From Candidatus Gastranaerophilales bacterium (GTDB lineage Bacteria > Cyanobacteriota > Vampirovibrionia > Gastranaerophilales > Gastranaerophilaceae): a stretch of DNA of 64,000 nucleotides. The stretch lies in the NCBI GenBank assembly GCA_017402995.1, contig JAFQOV010000022.1, positions 62,001-126,000 of the forward strand. Direction: 5' to 3'. Shown in pieces: positions 33,547 to 41,386 of this stretch. The notes below the pieces were generated by a model. That model had not been told where the DNA came from. It did no database searches and worked only from the letters and a program-made list of their open reading frames with translations. Numbering within the stretch: the stretch's first letter is position 1; every line of letters begins with the position of its first letter. A program made the position numbers and the translations under genes.

Positions 33547-34893
33547 ATGAAAATACCGAGCATTGTATCAACAAATTCTATAAAATTATTATCAGGTTTA
33601 GGAAACAACGAAGATTCTCTAACCGCAATGATTATCAAAGACTGGATTGGCGACGGCGCCACAGTCTATACATATAAAAAAGAGGGCGGAAAAGACGACG
33701 CCAAAGAAAAAGCAATTGAAGAATTCGGCACAGGGGCAGTTTGGCTTTTTGGAATTCCATTAGTCAAAAAATTAATCGACAAAACTGCATATCCCCTTTT
33801 AAAATTAAATCCGAACTTCGACCCAAGATTATTAGATAACAAAGAAAAGTTATCTCAAATTACTAATACTCTAAAAGAAAAATCAGGGGATATTTTCAAG
33901 CCTCAAAAAGAGCTTTTTGAAACTTTAAACGATAAAAACCCTGTAATTAAAAAACTGACAAACGCACAGATGTATAAAGGCATGGCGATTGCAAAATTTG
34001 CCGTTGCTACTGTTGCAAGTGCGATTGCTCTAACAAAAATCATTAAATACAAACAAAAAACAACTACCGAAAGAATTGCAAAAGATTTGGAAAATCAAAA
34101 AGCAAAACAACAAGCTCCGTCTTTAGTTATGGACAGCGTTAAACAAAACAAACTCTATGATTCTTTCACTGGTCAAAACAAAACTTCTCAACCATCTTTC
34201 ACTGGTGGCTTAGCAGAATTTATGTATAACCCAATTAAAAACACAATGATTTTAGACGGCGTTATCACAACAACAAGACTAAAAGAAGCAAGACCTGGCG
34301 AAAGAAAAGAGGTATTATTTAAAGAAGCTTGCCAAATTGGGTTCATTTATGGACTTGCAAAACCATTGCAAAAAATGTTTGAATTTGCTGGCAAAAAAAT
34401 TAATTGCCCAATTGAACTTGACCCAAAAGTATTATTCTCAAAAGATTTAAAAGGTAAAATTGACGCTTCAAGTAACGCAATTAAAACTTTAAAAGGTTCA
34501 AATAATATCTTAAAAACAATTAGCGAAATGGATATCAAAAGCCCATTGATTGAGCTTTTAGATAAAGATGACGCAATTGCAACAATTAAAGATAAAGCAG
34601 GAAATATCAAAGGGCTAGATTTCTTAAAACCGATTGATGAAGACAAAGTTAAATCAACATTAAAAAATCTTGATTCAATGAAAGACAACATTGGCAATCT
34701 TAAAGGTTCAAAAATCTTCAAAGCAGTTGCTGTTGTTGGAAATGTCTTGATTGCAGCTGGCATTATGGGTATTATTCAGCCAAAATTAAATATTTTAATG
34801 AGAAAAATTTTAAACAATGGCGACAATAGAAACCCTGCAATTGCAAAAGAAGAAGCATTAGCAATGGAAAAAGTTAACGCTCATCAAGGCTAG
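33547..34893 (+). CDS. Lineage-specific membrane-associated protein (family of 18808/19914)
   Basis: The 448-residue protein has hydrophobic segments near residues 145-160 (AIAKFAVATVASAIAL), 265-275 and 398-416 (AVAVVGNVLIAAGIMGIIQPK); the last is followed by NRNPAI. At about 216-220 is SFTGG, and TTTRLKEARPGERKEVLFKE plus ACQ spans about 240-262. Layout and these motifs match the pair at 18808 and 19914. The middle is helical and charged. The ribosome site AAAGGA lies 7 nt upstream. It ends overlapping the convergent small gene by 4 bp (CTAG). Function unknown. Confidence 0.75.
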   Translation: MKIPSIVSTNSIKLLSGLGNNEDSLTAMIIKDWIGDGATVYTYKKEGGKDDAKEKAIEEFGTGAVWLFGIPLVKKLIDKTAYPLLKLNPNFDPRLLDNKEKLSQITNTLKEKSGDIFKPQKELFETLNDKNPVIKKLTNAQMYKGMAIAKFAVATVASAIALTKIIKYKQKTTTERIAKDLENQKAKQQAPSLVMDSVKQNKLYDSFTGQNKTSQPSFTGGLAEFMYNPIKNTMILDGVITTTRLKEARPGERKEVLFKEACQIGFIYGLAKPLQKMFEFAGKKINCPIELDPKVLFSKDLKGKIDASSNAIKTLKGSNNILKTISEMDIKSPLIELLDKDDAIATIKDKAGNIKGLDFLKPIDEDKVKSTLKNLDSMKDNIGNLKGSKIFKAVAVVGNVLIAAGIMGIIQPKLNILMRKILNNGDNRNPAIAKEEALAMEKVNAHQG

Positions 34894-35135
34894 ATTTCAA
34901 TAAACAACTTTCTGCCAACAATGTTTGGTTTGCCGTTGTAATAGCCTGCAAAATAGCCACCCGCAACGGGTTGATTTTTGCCGTAAAAATTACCACCAAA
35001 CGAAGTCGATAAAAACGGGTTTTGGTTGTCTTCAGTTGCAAAAGGGTTGTTTGATTTTTGGGTCAAACTTTTTGATGGCGCAACCGTTGGCGGATATAGT
35101 GTTTTTGAAATTAATGATACTAAATTGTTTAACAT
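34890..35135 (-). CDS. Small protein (81 aa), Gly/Asn/Phe/Tyr-rich C-terminal half
   Basis: The frame begins MLNNLVSLISKTLYPPTVAP and continues through a low-complexity aromatic/glycine stretch (residues 45-70, with GGNFYGKNQP and GGYFAGYYNG). GAGG lies 4-5 nt before ATG 35135. Its last 4 bp (CTAG) interlock with the stop of the 33547 gene. No signal peptide or family is recognised. The first 14 residues could form a short amphipathic helix. Confidence 0.6.
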   Translation of the reverse strand: MLNNLVSLISKTLYPPTVAPSKSLTQKSNNPFATEDNQNPFLSTSFGGNFYGKNQPVAGGYFAGYYNGKPNIVGRKLFIEI

Positions 35136-35228
35136 AAAACCTCGTTTTTTGTTTAATGAAATTTTTAATTAAGTCAACATTAATATTTTAATATATTTTT
35201 TAGTTTTGTAATCGGGTATATAGATGGT

Positions 35229-35640
35229 TTGCCCTCATTTTGCTCAAGCTGTGCAGTCGCACTACGCTCATTTGGCTTGAGATTGCTCCTGGGGGCGCAA
35301 GCGCCCACGTCGCTTCGGAACGGACTGCGCTCTGTCCGCCAGACCTCAACGGTCTGCCGTCACGAGCTTCGCACACCTCTGCCCTCAGGGCGTTCGCTCG
35401 ACTGTCGTCGGCTCCTTGCCCTTCGGGTTTTCCGCCTGTGAAATCAAAGATTTCTTCGCTCCTTTCGCGCTTCGCTTCAGTCGCAACGGCGGTTTAGAAC
35501 GGTTTCGGGCTGTTCGCCAAAGCTCCTCGCTTTGCCGTCACGTCCTCACACACTTTGTGCCCTCATTTTGCTCAAACTGTGCAGTCGCACTAGCTTTCGC
35601 TTCATTCGGGTTAAAAAAATGGGGCAAATGCCCCGCTACT
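35229..35640. repeat. GC-rich, hairpin-rich tandem repeat island
   Basis: This ~410-bp stretch is strikingly richer in G+C than the rest and has no gene with a start site. A unit beginning GCCCTCA occurs at 35231, about 35384 and 35559. The first and third copies match at 33 of 34 positions (35231-35264 and 35559-35592). A second unit runs from AACGG through GCCGTCACG to GCCCTCA and occurs twice, around 35315-35390 and 35497-35565. Many short palindromes lie inside (GGGGGCGCAAGCGCCC, CCCTTCGGG). Reading frames crossing it lack ribosome sites and look incidental. It could be a structured RNA, a repeat-mobilised element or foreign DNA. Confidence 0.7.
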
Positions 35641-35665
35641 AAAACATAAAATAATATGAAAAATT

Positions 35666-36271
35666 TTAATTTGCTTTAATGATGTAGTTTACAGAAGCAC
35701 CAGCAGCCCCTCCGCCACCACCAGAATTTGTGTTTGCTATGCAATAAGTAAATTCATAATGACCGCCATGTATATATTCAGCCCTTGGACTGGTAGAATC
35801 ATAATAAGTGCCAGTAAAGTAAAAATATCCATTATAAACATCGCTTTGTGCTGTGCCATCGATTGTATACCAATAAGGTACGGTATACATACTTCTAATA
35901 TAAGCACTTGAAGGATTATTATTGTTGGCTTTGTTGCTAAACTTATGAAATTCATCATTAAAACCAAGGTAAAGATCACCTGCGTTCGAATATGTGTTGA
36001 TAACAGGGGAATGTATAGGTATTTCAATACATGCAAATTGAAAAGCAGGATAATATTCACCGCCTGCGTATTTACTGTTTGCATCAGCACAATATTTCAT
36101 CATTACTTTAGTTCTTACGATATCAACACTATTCCCCAAAGTTTGTTGCATTTTTGATGTTTCATTTCCAAAATATGTTTTACTAACTTCGGTCCAGCAT
36201 TCCACCCCAACAGCATGGGCTGTCATGCTCATAAATATCATGCTTAATATTATCAATAAACTCTTTTTCAT
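35666..36271 (-). CDS. Secreted protein with glycine-rich C-terminus
   Basis: The 201-residue protein has a clear signal peptide (MKKSLLIILSMIFMSMTAHA, cleavage after residue 20). The mature part contains four Cys and is rich in Tyr, Ser and Asn. It ends in GGGGGAAGASVNYIIKAN, a glycine run then a short strand, as in the C-terminus of phage tail fibre and collar proteins. GAGGGG lies 8 nt before the ATG. The start codon directly follows the TAG of the collar-domain pilin in the same frame. It probably works with that protein at the surface (inference). Confidence 0.75.
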   Translation of the reverse strand: MKKSLLIILSMIFMSMTAHAVGVECWTEVSKTYFGNETSKMQQTLGNSVDIVRTKVMMKYCADANSKYAGGEYYPAFQFACIEIPIHSPVINTYSNAGDLYLGFNDEFHKFSNKANNNNPSSAYIRSMYTVPYWYTIDGTAQSDVYNGYFYFTGTYYDSTSPRAEYIHGGHYEFTYCIANTNSGGGGGAAGASVNYIIKAN

Positions 36272-36673
36272 CTATTGCACCCCTCTTGTATTCACATTTC
36301 CACTTTGGCTTCTAAGTGCCCAGTTTTGTGTTTGACTGTTTGCGTCTGTATTATCTTCATCTGATGCACCAATTAAGGTTAATCCTTTTAAATTTGGTAA
36401 ATTTGTTCCTTTAAGATGTTGTTTTAGTTTTGGATAATCACTTTCTGAAAAGCTACTTCCATCACAAAGCAACCATCCATCAGGAATATCATTTTTGTGA
36501 CCTAAAAAAGCAACAATTGTCCCAACAGGAACAGAACTTCCTCCTGTTGTGATATCAATATTTTTAGTCATCTTCTTTGTAATCACAGGTACAAAAGCAG
36601 ATAGTAAAACAGAAACCACGACAAGCGTGATTAACATCTCGACAAGCGAGAAAGCATTTGATTTTTTTCTCAT
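36272..36673 (-). CDS. Prepilin-like protein fused to a phage tail-collar domain
   Basis: The start at 36673 was chosen because AAGG lies 5 nt upstream; an in-frame ATG at 36685 lacks a site. The 133-residue protein begins MRKKSNAFSLVEMLITLVVV, a class III prepilin signal with Glu at +5. After the helix comes VPVGTIVAFLGHKNDIPDGW, then LLCDGSSFSESDYPKL and LPNLKGLTLIGA, the tail-collar domain (PF07484-like) usually found on phage fibres. A pilin-anchored collar domain suggests a surface adhesin-like subunit. The next gene begins immediately after its TAG. Confidence 0.8.
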   Translation of the reverse strand: MRKKSNAFSLVEMLITLVVVSVLLSAFVPVITKKMTKNIDITTGGSSVPVGTIVAFLGHKNDIPDGWLLCDGSSFSESDYPKLKQHLKGTNLPNLKGLTLIGASDEDNTDANSQTQNWALRSQSGNVNTRGVQ

Positions 36674-36843
36674 ATTAACCTTCATTATTTTTGTGTTTTT
36701 CGTTAAATTAGGTAAAAATTACAATAGTTTATTACCCATTATACCAAAAATTCTATCAGATGGGTAAATTAAAGTCAAATTTTTACCTCATGCGCCATTA
36801 CATTTCGCTTTCAAAAAGGTAGAATTAAGAAAAAGGGCGGAAG

Positions 36844-37167
36844 ATGAGTAATATTAAAGAACTTTTTGGCAAAAAAATTAAGGAATTAAGAAAAAGACAA
36901 AACTTCACACAAGCACAACTTGCAGAGCTTGTAAATGTAGATGACAAGCACATTAGCTGTATTGAAAGTGGAAAAAATTTTCCTTCGCCCGATTTGATTG
37001 ACAGAATTTCAAAAGCCTTTAAACTTGAGCCGAAGGATTTATTTGAATTTTATTATTTGCAAGAAAGAGAAGATTTAAAAGACGAAATTCATCGCCTAGT
37101 CGAGCAATTGCCCACAAACGAACTAGCGTTAACGTATAAATATATTAGAACTTTTTTATTAAGATAA
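36844..37167 (+). CDS. XRE-family helix-turn-helix regulator
   Basis: The 107-residue protein has an HTH_3 domain at residues 6-62: LFGKKIKELRKRQNFTQAQL, then the recognition helix ADLVNVDDKHISCIESGKNFPSPD-like region and FKLEPKDLFEF. The 45-residue helical tail (REDLKDEIHRLVEQLPTNEL…) probably dimerises. GGCGGAAG before the ATG gives a ribosome site, and TAGAAT lies about 20 bp upstream. The target is unknown; the divergent pilin/collar genes are the nearest candidates. Confidence 0.9.
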   Translation: MSNIKELFGKKIKELRKRQNFTQAQLAELVNVDDKHISCIESGKNFPSPDLIDRISKAFKLEPKDLFEFYYLQEREDLKDEIHRLVEQLPTNELALTYKYIRTFLLR

Positions 37168-37575
37168 TTATTTTGTCGCTTTTTCAAAAAGTTCAATCAT
37201 TCTATCTGGCAATTTGCGATACAATTTTCCATTTCCATCAACCGCAACAACAGTCACTAAAGCCTCACAAAGAAGTTTATTTGTATCTTTGTTAAACATT
37301 TGCTGTTTAAAAACGGCATATAAAGGAGTATATTTTTCAAGCGACGTTTCAACAACAACGATATCTTCAAGCATTGCAGGGGTTTTATATGAGATATTTA
37401 TGTTTGTAACAGGAAGAACAATATTGTCTTTTTCAAGATCTGATAGTTTAGTTCCCAACATTTCAGACCACAAAACTCTTCCCATTTCAAAAATGCGAAG
37501 ATAGGAACCATGCCACACAACCTTGTAGGCATCAGTATCTGAGTAGAAAATTTTATATTCAAAAGTGTGTTTCAT
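37168..37575 (-). CDS. YbgC-type acyl-CoA thioesterase (4HBT hotdog fold)
   Basis: From ATG 37575 the protein is 135 residues, the usual YbgC size. It begins MKHTFEYKIFYSDTDAYKVV, where the catalytic Asp of the YSDTDAxxVVWHGSYLRIFE motif is present, with the conserved H and E. It hydrolyses acyl-CoA or acyl-ACP thioesters. A longer frame to 37701 exists, but the extra 42 residues match nothing. TGC TATAAT lies exactly 6 nt before ATG 37575, which favours this start and a leaderless message. Confidence 0.88.
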   Translation of the reverse strand: MKHTFEYKIFYSDTDAYKVVWHGSYLRIFEMGRVLWSEMLGTKLSDLEKDNIVLPVTNINISYKTPAMLEDIVVVETSLEKYTPLYAVFKQQMFNKDTNKLLCEALVTVVAVDGNGKLYRKLPDRMIELFEKATK

Positions 37576-37581
37576 ATGATG

Positions 37582-37590
37582 ATTATAGCA
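37582..37590 (-). promoter_or_regulatory. Perfect extended -10, leaderless geometry, thioesterase gene
   Basis: On the minus strand TGC TATAAT is followed by CATCAT and then ATG. This is the best of the leaderless set in this window. Confidence 0.55.
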
Positions 37591-37750
37591 TGGAAAAATA
37601 AACATGGCGGGAGCATCTTGGATTTTAACAACTCGAAAGTTTAGCATTCCATTTCGTTTTTGCTTATGCAAAAACTTCATTTCAAAAACTTTCTCAAACA
37701 CACGGGCTGGGTTCGCTAATGCTCACACGGCGCCCTAGTCAAAATCCGCC

Positions 37751-37785
37751 GAACTTCGCAATAATGCTACGCATTATGCGAGTTC
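37751..37785. other. Long imperfect hairpin downstream of tmRNA
   Basis: GAACTTCGCAATAATGC pairs with GCATTATGCGAGTTC around a 3-nt loop, with one or two bulges. It begins about 40 nt after the tmRNA 3' end on the minus strand and lies in a ~100-bp GC-richer patch (37710-37795). There is no good U tract. It may be a transcription stop, an RNA processing stem or a repeat of the GC-rich type. Confidence 0.45.
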
Positions 37786-37827
37786 TCCTTATCGCCATAA
37801 TATTTTTTTAAAATTAAAATTAACAAA

Positions 37828-38212
37828 TGGAGGTGGCGAGAGTCGAACTCGCGTCCGATGTGATACCGCATGAATCTCTACATTCATAGGCACTTAAATC
37901 TCGAGCTATCGGAAAATTACCGCAACCGAAAACTAGCCCAAAGATAATTTTAAGGTTTATCAACCTTGTTTAGCTAAATACAAATTTAAGCCACTAAACA
38001 AAACTTAAACTCGACTTGCATAATTGACCCTATTAACCGGCAAGTTGGGCGAATAGAGTGGCTGTTGCTGAACTATGCAGCAATTGCTCTTGGAGCAAAA
38101 TCAGCTTTAATTACGTTATTAGCGTTTATTTTTTTGAAAAGTTTAACAAGTTATTCAGCTTGAAATGCAACCCAGACGATAAACTTCACCCCGTCGAAAC
38201 CGTTGCACCCCC
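37828..38212 (-). ncRNA. ssrA: Transfer-messenger RNA (one-piece)
   Basis: On the minus strand the 5' end GGGGGTGCAACGG (from 38212) and the 3' end CGCCACCTCCA (to 37828) form the acceptor stem. The T arm is GCGAGTTCGACTCTCGC. The 5' segment continues TTTCGACGGGG, as in most tmRNAs. The tag frame runs 38123-38073, from GCT to TAG, and encodes ANNVIKADFAPRAIAA, ending in the usual AA degradation signal. CCA is probably added after transcription. It rescues stalled ribosomes and tags the product. Confidence 0.96.
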
Positions 38213-38239
38213 ATATTAAATTTTCAAAGAACTATTAAA

Positions 38240-38267
38240 ATTATAGCAAACAAAACTGCTTTTTCAA
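38240..38267 (-). promoter_or_regulatory. Promoter of ssrA
   Basis: On the minus strand: TTGAAA (38267-38262), 16 bp, TATAAT (38245-38240), with TGC before the -10. This gives a ~20-nt leader before the mature 5' end, to be removed by RNase P. Confidence 0.7.
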
Positions 38268-38399
38268 TAATTCCCAATAACAAATAGTTATTTCAATTTG
38301 TAAAGAAAATTTACAGTCTAGGTTAAAAACCAAGTTTTAGGGCAATTTTTATTTTCACCACGCTTTATATACTTGAAATTTCAACTCGGAGAATAATAG

Positions 38400-40790
38400 A
38401 TGCAAAATCAAGGCATAACAGACGTAAATAGCTTATTTTCACAATTTTTAAATAAACCTGTTCAAAACAGTAATAAAAACGCTATTCAAACATATACTCC
38501 AATTAAACAAGAGCAAAACGGGATTAGGCTTGCTTCTTCTCTTAAAGGTCTTGCGGTTGTTGGTGCTGCTGGTGTTGGTCTTGTTGCAATCTATAAAAGC
38601 GGGAAAAAAGTCGGCGAAAATTCTGCATTAAAACTGTTTGATGAAAAATTAGACGGTTTAAAAGACGAGCTTGCAAAAGGCTTTGCTGAAGCAATTAAGA
38701 AAAATAAACCTGAAATTACACAAAAAGAAATTGATAAAATTTTAACGCAAATCAAACAACTTGGCGCAAACGACACAAAAGCGCAAGAAACTTTGGCAAA
38801 AATTTTAACTTCAATAAAAGATATGTCTGAAAAAGACGAAAAGGGTAAAACCGCACTTGTTGAAACAGTTAAAAAACTTTTAGCAGACGCTCAAGCTTCA
38901 CAAAAAACACAAACAGACGCAATTATTACCCTAATTGGAAATGGGCAAAAAGCAACAGGCGAAGCGCTTGACAAAGGCGTTAAAGCAATATTAGAACAAA
39001 TTGCAAAACTTCCAAGCGACAGTGGCGTTGAAACTCAAAAATTAATTAAAGAGTTATCAGAAAAAATAACTTCTCTTGATAGTGCAAGTCAAAAAGCAAT
39101 TTTGGAAGCAATTGCAAAGCTTTCAAACCAAAAAGTTATGCTTGATGAGGCAAGTATTTTAAAAATTACACAAAGTGTTGCAAAAGGTTTTGAAAAAATA
39201 GCAACAGATGATGAAATCAGCCAAAAGGCAATGCTTGACGCTATTTCAAAAATTTCAGAACAATTAAAATCTAAAAAAGAAATTTCTATTGATGAAATCA
39301 GAAAAGTAGTATCTGACTGCATTGGCACAATAGATTTCAAAGGAAAAACTGCGCTTGATAGCGTTGTTATTGCAAACATTGTTGCAAATTGCACAAAAAC
39401 AATCGAGCAACAAAACGCTAACGCCTTTACAAAAATTTCGCAAGAAATAGCTTCACAGCTTGACAAAAATAGCCTAGAAGGCAAAAAATCACTTGATGAA
39501 GTCACAAAATTAATCACAAAAGCTATGCAAGAAGCAGGCAACAAAGGCGAAACAAAAATTGAAATTACACAAGAAAACATTGAAAAAATCATTGCTGGAA
39601 TTAAAAATGGTCTAACAATTAATACAACATCTGAAGTTTCAGCAGAAAATATTGAAAAAATTATTACTGGAATTAAAGACGGTTTAAAAATTGAAGCAAC
39701 TGGTGAAATTTCAGCAGAAAATCTTGATAAAATTATAAAAGCAATTAATGAAAAGGTTAAAACACAACCAAACCTTGAAATTACAGCGGAAAATTTAAAT
39801 AAAATTATTGAAGAAATTAAAGCAGGTTTGAAAATTGAAACAACAAGCGTGATTTCACAAGAAAACATTGAAAAAATTATTACTGGAATTAAAGACGGTT
39901 TAAAAATTGAAGCAACTGGTGAAATTTCAGCAGAAAATCTTGATAAAATTATAAAAGCTGTTAAAGAAAACATTGAAACTCAAAAAACAGTTGAAATTAC
40001 ACAAGAAAACATTGAAAAAATTATTACTGGAATTAAAGACGGCTTGAAAATTGAAGCAACTGGTGAAGTTTCAGCAGAAAATATTGATAAAATCATAACT
40101 GCAATCAATGAAAACTTTGCCACACAAAGCGCTAAAAAAGCATATATTGCACCAGCAATCGACATCAAAAAAACATATTCTAAACCAGAAATAGTTATTA
40201 AAAAAGCAAGCGAAAAAATAGCTCAAAAAGAAGAGCCAATCTTGCTTTTAGAAGCACCAAAACTATCAAGGGTTAAATTTGAAAAAGGTGTTGCTTATGG
40301 TTTAGATGGCGAAAAATATACTGGAATTATTGAAGACACGCTAAAATCAGGCGATAAAATCCAGCTTGAAATCAAAGATGGTTTAATTCAAAAATCAACA
40401 AAAACTAGACAAAATGGCGAAAGACTTTTTGAAAAAACATATGAAAGAACTTTCATGCCAGAAAAAAATATCCAAAAAACAATGATAACAAGAGCTGATG
40501 ACTCAAATATTGAAAGGGTTTATACTTCTTTCAATCAAAATGGCACAAAAAATCATAGCTTTAATATTGCTGAAAAACATTTAGATAAAATGGTTAAAAA
40601 AGAAGTCACAAGATTTGAAGCAAACGACAAAGGGCAAACCTTGATTAAGGCATTGCCAAACGGACAAATGATTTATTCAAAATCTTTTGTTGATGGTAGC
40701 GCAAAACTTTGTGATATGAAACCAGCAACACAATATAAAGAAATTGGCACAGACTCTAAAGGTTTTAAAGTTTTAAAAATTGACGTCTAG
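38400..40790 (+). CDS. Long helical repeat protein with N-terminal membrane segment
   Basis: The 796-residue protein starts MQNQGITDVNSLFSQFLNKP. One hydrophobic segment lies at about 47-65 (SLKGLAVVGAAGVGLVAIYK), followed by ~320 residues of charged helix or coiled coil. Eight 24-residue repeats (about 389-580) follow the pattern (S/T)(A/Q)EN(I/L)(E/D)KII…E(I/V). The C-terminal domain (about 615-796) contains FEKGVAYGLDGEKYTGIIED, a MORN-like turn seen in proteins of this lineage. GGAG lies 9-10 nt upstream. Probably a membrane-anchored extended filament. Ends in CTAG shared with recR. Confidence 0.8.
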   Translation: MQNQGITDVNSLFSQFLNKPVQNSNKNAIQTYTPIKQEQNGIRLASSLKGLAVVGAAGVGLVAIYKSGKKVGENSALKLFDEKLDGLKDELAKGFAEAIKKNKPEITQKEIDKILTQIKQLGANDTKAQETLAKILTSIKDMSEKDEKGKTALVETVKKLLADAQASQKTQTDAIITLIGNGQKATGEALDKGVKAILEQIAKLPSDSGVETQKLIKELSEKITSLDSASQKAILEAIAKLSNQKVMLDEASILKITQSVAKGFEKIATDDEISQKAMLDAISKISEQLKSKKEISIDEIRKVVSDCIGTIDFKGKTALDSVVIANIVANCTKTIEQQNANAFTKISQEIASQLDKNSLEGKKSLDEVTKLITKAMQEAGNKGETKIEITQENIEKIIAGIKNGLTINTTSEVSAENIEKIITGIKDGLKIEATGEISAENLDKIIKAINEKVKTQPNLEITAENLNKIIEEIKAGLKIETTSVISQENIEKIITGIKDGLKIEATGEISAENLDKIIKAVKENIETQKTVEITQENIEKIITGIKDGLKIEATGEVSAENIDKIITAINENFATQSAKKAYIAPAIDIKKTYSKPEIVIKKASEKIAQKEEPILLLEAPKLSRVKFEKGVAYGLDGEKYTGIIEDTLKSGDKIQLEIKDGLIQKSTKTRQNGERLFEKTYERTFMPEKNIQKTMITRADDSNIERVYTSFNQNGTKNHSFNIAEKHLDKMVKKEVTRFEANDKGQTLIKALPNGQMIYSKSFVDGSAKLCDMKPATQYKEIGTDSKGFKVLKIDV
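39564..40140 (+). repeat. 72-bp tandem coding repeat, 8 units
   Basis: Units of exactly 72 bp lie inside the 38400 gene. 39651-39742 and 39867-39958 are identical over 92 bp (offset 216 = 3 units), and 40011 onward is nearly identical (offset 144 = 2 units). Such identity indicates recent duplication or gene conversion. Confidence 0.9.
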
Positions 40791-41386
40791 TCGATTAAAA
40801 CTCTGCCTTCTAGCGCTCGCGCTAAAGTCATTTCATCTGCATATTCAAGCTCTGTACCCATTGGTAAACCAAAAGCAATACGCGTGATTTTGATATTAAA
40901 TGGTTTTAAGAGTTTGTTTAAATACAAACAAGTTGCTTCGCCTTCAACAGATGGATTTAGCGCCAAAATCACCTCTTTGATATCGTTTTGATTAATTCGA
41001 TACAAAAGCTCTTTTATTCTGATATCGTCAACGCCAATTCCATCTATTGGGGAAATTAACCCTTGCAAAACATGATATAAACCTTTAAATTCATTTGTTT
41101 TTTCAATTGCAATCAAATCCTTAGTCTCTGCAACAACACAAATAACGGCTTTGTTTCTTGAATTATCAGAACAAATTTCGCACGTACTTGAACAAGACAT
41201 ATTAAAACATGTTTCGCAATATGTTGTTTTTGTTTTTGCTTCGATTAGTGAATCTGCAAAATTTCTTACTTCACTCTCGGGCATTTTAACAACATGCATA
41301 GCAAGTCGCATGGCTGTTTTTGGACCAATTGATGGAAGTTTTTGAAAATATTCAATTAATTTTGCTAAAGGTTTAGTATATTCCAT
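40787..41386 (-). CDS. recR: Recombination mediator protein RecR
   Basis: The 199-residue length is typical. A helix-hairpin-helix region (FQKLPSIGPKTAMRLAMHVV) is followed by the four-Cys zinc motif CETCFNMSCSSTCEIC and the Toprim domain (AVICVVAETKDLIAIEK, ALNPSVEGEATCLYL). It ends with ITRIAFGLPMGTELEYADEMTLARALEGR. RecR loads RecA at gaps with RecO/RecF. It overlaps ybaB as TAATG, the classical ybaB-recR pair. The gene end interlocks with the repeat-protein stop (CTAG). Confidence 0.97.
   Translation of the reverse strand: MEYTKPLAKLIEYFQKLPSIGPKTAMRLAMHVVKMPESEVRNFADSLIEAKTKTTYCETCFNMSCSSTCEICSDNSRNKAVICVVAETKDLIAIEKTNEFKGLYHVLQGLISPIDGIGVDDIRIKELLYRINQNDIKEVILALNPSVEGEATCLYLNKLLKPFNIKITRIAFGLPMGTELEYADEMTLARALEGRVLID

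Noticed and set aside
35229-35640. Several overlapping plus-strand frames of 70-85 codons in the GC-rich island
   Set aside because: They overlap one another in different frames, lack ribosome sites, and follow the repeat structure; stop codons are simply rarer in GC-rich DNA.
37576-37701. N-terminal extension of the thioesterase to an upstream ATG
   Set aside because: The extra 42 residues do not resemble the family, and a perfect extended -10 would lie inside the coding region 6 nt before the conserved start.
39089-39973. Long minus-strand frame (294 codons) inside the repeat-protein gene
   Set aside because: It is the antisense shadow of the Lys/Glu/Ile-rich tandem repeats. It keeps the same 72-bp periodicity and has no start signal.
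39564-40140. Regularly spaced repeats considered as a CRISPR array
   Set aside because: The repeats are contiguous 72-bp coding units in one open frame without unique spacers.
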